Below are positions 1 through 5,247 of a stretch of 11,293 nucleotides of DNA, piece after piece; position 1 is the first letter of the stretch; the number at the start of each line of letters is the position of its first letter. The notes beneath the pieces are model-generated. The model was not told the DNA's origin. It did no database searches and was given only the letters and a program-made list of their open reading frames with translations. Where the stretch lies: positions 1 to 11,293 of the forward strand of contig JAIPEI010000077.1 of NCBI GenBank assembly GCA_021737245.1. Reading direction: 5' to 3'. The position numbers and the translations under genes were made by a program. Source of the stretch: Deltaproteobacteria bacterium. Its GTDB lineage: Bacteria > Desulfobacterota > DSM-4660 > Desulfatiglandales > HGW-15.

Positions 1-756
1 GCCCTTTCGCGGCGCCGGGTAGACCAGGACCGACAGGCTCCCCTGGAGACGCTTGTCCAGGATCAAATACTCCCCGCGGCAAGGGTAGATCCGGTAGTCG
101 CCGATCCCCACCATGCGGCAGATCCGGTCGGAGAAGAGCCCGGCCGCGTTGATCAAAACCCCGGCCTCGAACCGCTCGCCGGACGCGGTCCGCACCCTGA
201 ACCCGCCGCCGTTTCGGCTGATCCCGGTCACCTCCCGGCCCAGGAGGAACTCCACGCCGTTTGCCCGGGCGTTCTCGGCCAGGGCGATGGTGAGCCCGTA
301 TGGGCAGATGATACCGGTGGTGGGGGACCACAGGGCGGCCACTCCCCCCACGCCAGGCTGCTTCTTCTTCATCTCCGCCGCCTCCATGATCTCCAGCCCC
401 GGGACCCCGTTGGCCTCTCCCTGCTCCTTGAGGCGGTGGAGGGTCTTCAGGTCGGCCTCGTCACGGGCCACGGTCAGCTTGCCGATGTACTGGATCTTGA
501 CCTTGAGCGCAGCACAGAGATCCTTCATCATCTCGTTGCCCTGGACATTCAGCTGCGCCCGAAGGCTGCCGGGCCGGTAGTGGATGCCCGAGTGGAGCAC
601 CCCGCTGTTCCGGGAGCTGGTGCCCATGGCGACGTCCAGCTCCTTCTCCAGCACCGCCACGTCCAGGCGGTATCTGGAGAGCTCCCGGGCGACGGCGTTT
701 CCCACCACGCCCGCGCCGATGATCAGCACGTCGTATCGGTTGCGCGTCTCGGTCAT
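1..756 (-). CDS. FAD-dependent oxidoreductase, LhgO/DAO (COG0579) type, C-terminus cut by window edge
   Basis: Flavoprotein that should oxidise a 2-hydroxyacid or related C-OH substrate and pass electrons to a quinone or electron-transfer protein; the family includes L-2-hydroxyglutarate oxidase and GlpA-like enzymes. Seen in the 252 residues present: an N-terminal Rossmann FAD motif GAGVVG at residues 14-19, an acidic residue ending the second strand (VLEKE, near 37), the family block NSGVLHSGIHYRPGSLRA (about 50-67), and PCRGEY near 225, which matches PFRGEY of E. coli LhgO. Family members are about 400 residues, so roughly the last 150 lie outside. The ATG at 756 has a good ribosome binding site (AGGAAGG, minus strand, 765-759). 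It follows the AbfD-like gene by 22 bases on the same strand, so co-transcription is likely. Substrate is not determinable; a hydroxyacid linked to the neighbouring CoA chemistry is an inference. Confidence 0.85.
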   Translation of the reverse strand, partial: MTETRNRYDVLIIGAGVVGNAVARELSRYRLDVAVLEKELDVAMGTSSRNSGVLHSGIHYRPGSLRAQLNVQGNEMMKDLCAALKVKIQYIGKLTVARDEADLKTLHRLKEQGEANGVPGLEIMEAAEMKKKQPGVGGVAALWSPTTGIICPYGLTIALAENARANGVEFLLGREVTGISRNGGGFRVRTASGERFEAGVLINAAGLFSDRICRMVGIGDYRIYPCRGEYLILDKRLQGSLSVLVYPAPRKG

Positions 757-778
757 GTCCTTCCTCAGGCGGCGGGAA

Positions 779-2215
779 TCACTCCTCGATGCCGGCCAGC
801 CGCTTGGCAGCCTTCTTTTTTTCATTCAGGTTGCTTTCCCGGAAGATGGTCACCCGGTGCGCCTCGGGGGATCCCCCGCCGTGGATGTCCGAGATGGTGT
901 CCGCGCTCTCCAGGGCCATCTTTTCCACGAGGCGGAACATCTTGAGCCGGTTTTCCACGGGAACGCCCTCCGCTCCCTTGAGGTACTTCTTGAGGAGGCC
1001 CCCCACCTCGGGGTTCTCGAGATCCTTGTCCGAAGGGAGGTCCGCAACGAAACCGCCGGAGACGTCCACCATCAGGCGGATGGCCTCGGCCATCTCCTTG
1101 CCCTCATGGATCTTGGAGGCGTTCGAGAGCACCGTGTCGATGAAGTAGGTTCCGGAAGGCTGCCTGCCCCCTTCGTAGGAGGACGCCAGGCAGCAGCCGT
1201 AGAGGGTCTCCGCCCGGTGGATCATGTCGATCACCTTCTGCTTGTGGTGGCCCGCCTTGCCGGTCCCGTTGTACTCCATCATGGCGAGGGCCGCCCCGAT
1301 CATGCAGTCGATCTTGCCGGACTTGCACCCGCCGTGGCTCTGCCGGTGGAAGGAAGAGAACTTGACCACCATGTCCACGGCGAACTCGGTCTCCCCGCAC
1401 ATGAACACCCGGTCCCAGGGCACGAACACGTCGTCGAAGATGAGGGTGGGGCAGTACTTGGAGTATCGTACGTTGCCGATGTCGCAGCCCTCGAGCTCCC
1501 GCTTGTCCAGTGTGGACCGCCCCACTACGTGGATCAGCCCCGGCGTGTCCGCGGGCACGGCAAAGGCCACGGCGTACTCCTCGTCTCCTTCGCGCATGGC
1601 CCGGGTGGGGAGCACGATGATCTCGTGGGAGGAAAGGGACCCGGTCTGGTGGGCCTTGGCGCCCCGCACCACGATGCCGTCGTCCCGCTTCTCCACTACG
1701 TGGAGATACATGTCCTTGTCGCTCTGGGCGTGGGGCGCGATGGACCGGTCGCCCTTCATGTCGGTGACCCCCGCGTTGCCGGTGAGGTCGTTCTTCTGCA
1801 TGTGCTTCAGAAACGCGGTGAAGTTGTCGCAGTAGTGTGTGCCGTACTTCTGATCGATGTCGTAGGTGACGATGGAGAGCGTGGAGAGGCAGTCCAGCCC
1901 CGTGCAGCGCTGGTGACAGGTCCCCACGTAGCTCCCCAGCCTGCGGTTGAGCTTGACGCGCGCCACAAGATCCTCGATGGAGGACGGGGGCAGGGTGAAC
2001 CGGTTGACCGGTTCGTTGATCAACGGGCTTTGGGTGACCACGAGGTCCCGGTACTCGTCCATTTCCGCCACTTCATAGGTGGCCGCCGTGGCCTCGATAC
2101 CCGCCCTCAAGCGGGGGTTGTCCAGGATGCCGGTGATCTTTTCGCCGAACATGTAGGCAGTGGGGTTCATGGCCCTGAGAGAGTCCAAATACTCCGCTTT
2201 CGTTTTCAGTCCCAT
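779..2215 (-). CDS. 4-hydroxybutyryl-CoA dehydratase (AbfD)-family [4Fe-4S]/FAD enzyme with altered active site
   Basis: Homologue, 478 residues, of 4-hydroxybutyryl-CoA dehydratase/vinylacetyl-CoA delta-isomerase (about 490 residues), which uses FAD and a [4Fe-4S] cluster for radical dehydration of 4-hydroxybutyryl-CoA to crotonyl-CoA. The fold is that of acyl-CoA dehydrogenases and HpaB-type monooxygenases, but the four cluster ligands that separate AbfD from HpaB are all present: Cys100, Cys104, His290 and Cys297 (AbfD Cys99, Cys103, His292, Cys299). Gln102, Thr191 and Lys298 also match active-site residues. By contrast, aligned from memory of the Clostridium aminobutyricum sequence, Glu257, Tyr296 and Glu455 of AbfD become Cys255, His294 and Ser442. 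The cofactor assignment is therefore firm, while the exact reaction and substrate are open. Ribosome binding site GGAGGT precedes the ATG. It is the middle gene of the gntR-abfD-oxidoreductase operon. The enzyme should be cytoplasmic and oxygen-sensitive. Confidence 0.85.
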   Translation of the reverse strand: MGLKTKAEYLDSLRAMNPTAYMFGEKITGILDNPRLRAGIEATAATYEVAEMDEYRDLVVTQSPLINEPVNRFTLPPSSIEDLVARVKLNRRLGSYVGTCHQRCTGLDCLSTLSIVTYDIDQKYGTHYCDNFTAFLKHMQKNDLTGNAGVTDMKGDRSIAPHAQSDKDMYLHVVEKRDDGIVVRGAKAHQTGSLSSHEIIVLPTRAMREGDEEYAVAFAVPADTPGLIHVVGRSTLDKRELEGCDIGNVRYSKYCPTLIFDDVFVPWDRVFMCGETEFAVDMVVKFSSFHRQSHGGCKSGKIDCMIGAALAMMEYNGTGKAGHHKQKVIDMIHRAETLYGCCLASSYEGGRQPSGTYFIDTVLSNASKIHEGKEMAEAIRLMVDVSGGFVADLPSDKDLENPEVGGLLKKYLKGAEGVPVENRLKMFRLVEKMALESADTISDIHGGGSPEAHRVTIFRESNLNEKKKAAKRLAGIEE

Positions 2216-2317
2216 GTTTCGACCTCCAATTCAAGTATGGTTTTTCGTTCCGTGCGTTCCTGCGGCACGCGCTGCATCCGGTTCCAGACGGCGGCGGTGC
2301 GCAGACGTTCCACAAGG

Positions 2318-3019
2318 TCACAGAGGAGCCGCTTCCCGCTCCTCCTGAATGCGTTTGAATCGTGCGAGGACCTGCTTCTTGACGTGGGCGACATGCCTTG
2401 AAAGGGTCTGTCTCGCCCCGCGCACATCTCCGGCCGTCAGGCAGTCGTAAACGCGCTGATGCTCGTTGTCGGAGAGGTCCATGGACTCCACGTTTCCCTG
2501 ATTGCCGCCGTACTTCAGGATCAACAGATCGAAGAGGTTCTCCAGGATGCGGATTTGCGTCTGCCTCCCGGAAAGGGACGCCAGAGTAAGGTGGAACTCC
2601 AGGTTTTTGAAGATCCTCTCCTGCAGGTAGGCCTCCCTGCCCGCTGAAAGGTGGGCCTCCAGGGCGGACTTGAGCCGCTCCCGGCCCCCGGTGTCGAGCC
2701 GGCGTGCGGCGTGCGCCACCAGGGACGGTTCCAGAAGCTCGCGCAGCTCGTAGATCTCTTCGACCTCGGCCAGGTCGAAGGGGGTCATGAAGTAGCCGCG
2801 ATTGGGCGCGTGCCGGACGAAGCCCTGAAACTCCATGTACTTCAGGGCCTGGATCACGGGGGTCAGGCTCATGCCCAGTTGCTCCGCGATGTCGCGGCAG
2901 GAGATCTTCTGCCCGGGCACCAGCTCCTTCCCGTAGAGCATGCGGCGAAGTCCCTGGTGGGCCTTTTGCGCGTGATCCTCCCGGATCTCCGAACTCTTTC
3001 CGGACTTCGGCTTCTCCAT
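2318..3019 (-). CDS. GntR-family transcriptional regulator, FadR subfamily (FCD ligand domain)
   Basis: Regulator of 233 residues, the normal length for the FadR subfamily. Residues about 15-80 form the winged helix-turn-helix (ISCRDIAEQLGMSLTPVIQALK is the recognition region, and GFVRHAPNRGYF the wing). Residues about 85-222 form an all-helical FCD effector domain, with Asn139/His143, His187 and His209 at the places where this fold usually binds a metal that helps hold a carboxylate ligand. The ATG at 3019 has GAGGAG six bases upstream. It is the first gene of the minus-strand operon and lies back to back with the CoA-ligase genes, so it probably controls both arms and itself in response to an organic acid or its CoA ester. 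Ligand and sign of regulation are inferred, not visible. The gap of 102 bases to the next gene holds no clear signal except that gene's ribosome binding site. Confidence 0.88.
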   Translation of the reverse strand: MEKPKSGKSSEIREDHAQKAHQGLRRMLYGKELVPGQKISCRDIAEQLGMSLTPVIQALKYMEFQGFVRHAPNRGYFMTPFDLAEVEEIYELRELLEPSLVAHAARRLDTGGRERLKSALEAHLSAGREAYLQERIFKNLEFHLTLASLSGRQTQIRILENLFDLLILKYGGNQGNVESMDLSDNEHQRVYDCLTAGDVRGARQTLSRHVAHVKKQVLARFKRIQEEREAAPL

Positions 3020-3041
3020 CCCGTCTCCTCGAGGAAAATTT

Positions 3042-3071
3042 CAATCAAAAATATAATTAAATCCTTGATTG
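3042..3071. promoter_or_regulatory. Inverted repeat in the divergent promoter region, candidate operator
   Basis: Perfect 7-bp inverted repeat, CAATCAA at 3042-3048 and TTGATTG at 3065-3071, with an AT-rich 16-base spacer. The arm centres are 23 bp apart, about two helical turns, suitable for a dimeric regulator. It lies between the candidate gntR -10 box and the gntR start codon. Binding by the adjacent GntR protein is inferred from position only; it could also form a weak hairpin in the gntR leader. Confidence 0.35.
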
Positions 3072-3092
3072 TCACATTAATTACTTATACAA
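3069..3092. promoter_or_regulatory. Imperfect 24-bp palindrome, candidate GntR operator
   Basis: TTGT at 3069-3072 and ACAA at 3089-3092 flank a symmetrical core TAATTA (3078-3083), and 16 of 24 positions are self-complementary. TTGT/ACAA half-sites resemble those of FadR-subfamily regulators. TTGTCA also recurs as a direct repeat at 3069-3074 and 3098-3103. The palindrome covers the candidate -10 box of the gntR promoter, which would suit repression. Assignment is inference. Confidence 0.4.
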
Positions 3093-3104
3093 CCCTTTTG
3101 TCAA
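3076..3104 (-). promoter_or_regulatory. Candidate sigma70 promoter of the gntR operon
   Basis: On the minus strand a consensus -35 box TTGACA (3104-3099) is followed by 17 bases and ATTAAT (3081-3076), four of six matches to the -10 consensus. Transcription would start near 3069 and leave a leader of about 50 bases before the ATG at 3019. The region is strikingly AT-rich in a GC-rich genome. No equally good promoter was found for the plus-strand ligase genes, though TTGATT (3065) and TATACA (3086) are possible parts of one with a short spacer. Confidence 0.4.
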
Positions 3105-3189
3105 GCGCTTTTTGAGACTCCCGGCGGTCGGCCTCCTGCGGCCGTCGGGCAGGCGGCGAACCCATTGACGACGGAGGGAAGAACATACC

Positions 3190-4335
3190 ATGAGACTCCA
3201 TGAGCATGAGGCGGCGGACCTGTTCGAAAAGGCGGGGATCGCCGTGCCGAGGCGGGGTGTCGCGGAAACCACCGAGGATGCCCTGCGGATCGGCGAGGAC
3301 CTCGGGTATCCGTTGCTGGTCAAGGCCCAGGTCCTTGTGGGAGGGCGAGGGCTCGCCGGCGGCATTCGGACCGTGGATTCGCCGGACCGGATGGCCGAGG
3401 CGGCGGACGCACTCCTCGGGAGCGAGATCAAGGGACTTGCGGTCCGCAAGGTCCTGGTCAGCGACAAGGTGGACATCTCCAGGGAGCTCTACCTGGGAAT
3501 CACCATGGACGGGTTCGACGGCAGACCCGTGATCGTGGTCAGCACCGAGGGGGGCGTCAACATCGAGGAGACCGCCGGGAAGCATCCTGAGAAGATCGCC
3601 GCCGTGCATGCGGATCCGGGAGCGTCCTTCCAGCCTTATGAGGCGAGAAACCTCCTGAGAAAGGTGGGGATCGCCGGAAAGCTTCTCGTAGCGTGCGCCG
3701 ATGTGGTGGTGAAGCTTTACCGGGTGTTCACCCGGTACGAGGCCCTGATCGCGGAGATCAACCCCCTGGTGGTGACGGCGCAGGGGGGGGTGGCGGCCGT
3801 GGACGCGGTCCTCGAGATCGACGACTCCGCTGCGTCCGGGCTCGGGGAAGCCGCTCCCGACAGGCTGAGCCGCTACGAGAACCCCATCGAGAGGAAAGGC
3901 CGCGAGATCGGCGTCACCTACGTGGACCTTGACGGCGACATCGGGCTCATCAGCTCCGGCGCCGGCCTGGGCATGGCGAGCATGGACATCATCGGCCGGC
4001 GCATGAAGCCGGCCAACTTCCTCGAGACCGGTGGGGGCATCACGGAAAAACTTCTCTACCAATGCATGGAGCTCCTCATGATGAAGAGAGGCCTGCGCGG
4101 GATTTTCATCAACATCTACGGCGGGATCAACCCCATACACGAGGGAGCCAGGGGGGTCGTGCGCTACATGGAGGAGCACGGTCTCGGCATCCCCGTGGTG
4201 GCCAAGGCCCTCGGAAACCTGCAGGAGGAGACCTGGGAGATCTTCCGCTCGGGAGGGGTCCACGTGGTCACGGAGGCGGCCACGGAAAAGGCCGTCGACC
4301 GGCTTTTCGAGATCTTATCAAACAACGCGAGGTGA
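3190..4335 (+). CDS. ADP-forming acyl-CoA synthetase, beta subunit (SucC-like)
   Basis: Beta subunit of a succinyl-CoA synthetase-type ligase (acid + CoA + NTP to acyl-CoA + NDP + Pi), 381 residues against 388 in E. coli SucC. An ATP-grasp domain (about 1-230) contains the nucleotide-binding VKAQVLVGGRGLAGG (44-58) and the metal site AEINP with Glu189, plus Asp205. The C-terminal ligase domain starts near 240. Two signatures are off-type. The usual NFLDVGGG is NFLETGGG (277-283), and the loop usually reading FGGI-x-RC in SucC, or FAGINRC in malate thiokinase, is YGGINPI (310-316). This loop lies at the acid site, so a substrate other than succinate or malate is likely. ATG at 3190 has GGAGGG upstream. 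Its stop is only three bases before the alpha-subunit ATG. It is divergent from the gntR operon. Function as a plain succinyl-CoA synthetase cannot be excluded. Confidence 0.85.
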   Translation: MRLHEHEAADLFEKAGIAVPRRGVAETTEDALRIGEDLGYPLLVKAQVLVGGRGLAGGIRTVDSPDRMAEAADALLGSEIKGLAVRKVLVSDKVDISRELYLGITMDGFDGRPVIVVSTEGGVNIEETAGKHPEKIAAVHADPGASFQPYEARNLLRKVGIAGKLLVACADVVVKLYRVFTRYEALIAEINPLVVTAQGGVAAVDAVLEIDDSAASGLGEAAPDRLSRYENPIERKGREIGVTYVDLDGDIGLISSGAGLGMASMDIIGRRMKPANFLETGGGITEKLLYQCMELLMMKRGLRGIFINIYGGINPIHEGARGVVRYMEEHGLGIPVVAKALGNLQEETWEIFRSGGVHVVTEAATEKAVDRLFEILSNNAR

Positions 4336-4338
4336 TTG

Positions 4339-5208
4339 ATGAGCGTTCTCTTGAATCAGGATACAAAGGTGATCGTACAGGGCATCACCGGAAGGATCGG
4401 AAGCGTGCAGACCCGATGGATGCTCTCCTACCACACGAAGGTGGTGGGGGGCGTGACCCCGGGGAAGGGCGGCGGGACCGTGGAAGGCCTCCCCGTGTTC
4501 GACAGCGTCGAGGAGGCGGTAAAGGAGACCGGAGCCAATGCCTCGGTCTTCTTCGTGCCGGCGGCCTTCACCATGGACGCCTTTTTCGAGACCGTTGACG
4601 CGGGGATCGGGCTGATCGTGGTGGTGCCCGAGCACGTGCCGGTCCACGACGTCCTGCGCATGAGGGCCTACGCGCGGGAGCGCGGCGCCTTCGCCCTGGG
4701 GCCCACCACGCCGGGAGTTCTCGTCCCGGGTGTGGGCAAGATGGGCATCATGCCCGCGGCCATGTTCGCGCCCGGCAGGGTGGGCGTGATCAGCCGGAGC
4801 GGGACCTTGTCCTACGAGTTCGCAGGCATTCTCTCGGAGAGCAGCGTGGGGCAGAGCACGGTGGTGGGTATGGGCGCCGACCCGGTGGTTCTGACCAATC
4901 TGCCCGATCTCCTGAAGCTCTTCGAGGAGGACCGGGATACGGACGCGGTGATCATCGTCGGAGAGGTGGGAGGAGAGCAGGAGGAGCGGGCGGCCGATAT
5001 GATCGGGAACATGCAGAAGCCGGTGTCCGCCTATATCGCGGGCAAGTTCTCGCCTCAGGGCAAGCGCATGGGCCACGCAGGGGCCATCGTCCGGGGGTCG
5101 AGCGGTACGGTGGACGCCAAGCACGCCGCCCTCGCCGCGGCCGGCGCCACGATTCTCGAGTCCCCCATCGACGTGGCCGAGTGGGCCTCGGCCCACAATT
5201 TGTCCTGA
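4339..5208 (+). CDS. ADP-forming acyl-CoA synthetase, alpha subunit (SucD-like)
   Basis: Alpha subunit partner of the preceding gene, 289 residues, the same length as E. coli SucD. Residues about 1-130 form the CoA-binding Rossmann domain (ITGRIGSVQTRWML at 16-29). Residues about 145-289 form the ligase domain with SRSGTLSYE (152-160), Glu209 in GEVGG, and the phosphorylated catalytic His246 in GKRMGHAGAI, matching the E. coli position exactly. The normal NCPG motif is TTPG (123-126), replacing the Asn-Cys pair near the active site. The ATG at 4339 is preferred over an in-frame TTG at 4336. GAGGTGAT overlaps the beta-subunit stop and is well placed for the ATG, so the two subunits are translationally coupled. 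The gene ends 39 bases from the convergent typA stop. Confidence 0.87.
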   Translation: MSVLLNQDTKVIVQGITGRIGSVQTRWMLSYHTKVVGGVTPGKGGGTVEGLPVFDSVEEAVKETGANASVFFVPAAFTMDAFFETVDAGIGLIVVVPEHVPVHDVLRMRAYARERGAFALGPTTPGVLVPGVGKMGIMPAAMFAPGRVGVISRSGTLSYEFAGILSESSVGQSTVVGMGADPVVLTNLPDLLKLFEEDRDTDAVIIVGEVGGEQEERAADMIGNMQKPVSAYIAGKFSPQGKRMGHAGAIVRGSSGTVDAKHAALAAAGATILESPIDVAEWASAHNLS

Positions 5209-5214
5209 GCGTCC

Positions 5215-5246
5215 GGGAGACGGGCTCTCCCCTGCGGGTTCCCCGC
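5215..5246. terminator. Two adjacent hairpins in the convergent gap, possible bidirectional terminator
   Basis: GGGAGA (5215-5220) and TCTCCC (5226-5231) pair around a five-base loop. GCGGG (5234-5238) and CCCGC (5242-5246) pair around a three-base loop. Both lie between the stop codons of the sucD-like gene and typA. Neither is followed by a T run on either strand, so termination is inferred from position. Confidence 0.4.
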
Positions 5247-5247
5247 T

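Noticed and set aside
584..2401. 605-codon plus-strand open frame opposite the AbfD-like gene
   Set aside because: It is antisense to a clear enzyme gene, is rich in His, Val and Gly as expected from GC-rich codon bias read backwards, and has no recognisable domain.
2206..2427. Minus-strand peptide in another frame running from the end of gntR to the AbfD-like start, suggestive of a frameshifted extension
   Set aside because: The gntR product already has full family length and stops normally; the extension matches nothing I recognise and is best explained by codon bias.
3085..4263. 392-codon minus-strand open frame opposite the sucC-like gene
   Set aside because: Antisense shadow of a well-conserved gene; composition is typical of such shadows.
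3190..5208. Malate-CoA ligase (MtkAB) assignment for the ligase pair
   Set aside because: The acid-site loop differs from malate thiokinase as much as from succinyl-CoA synthetase, and no serine-cycle genes are adjacent.
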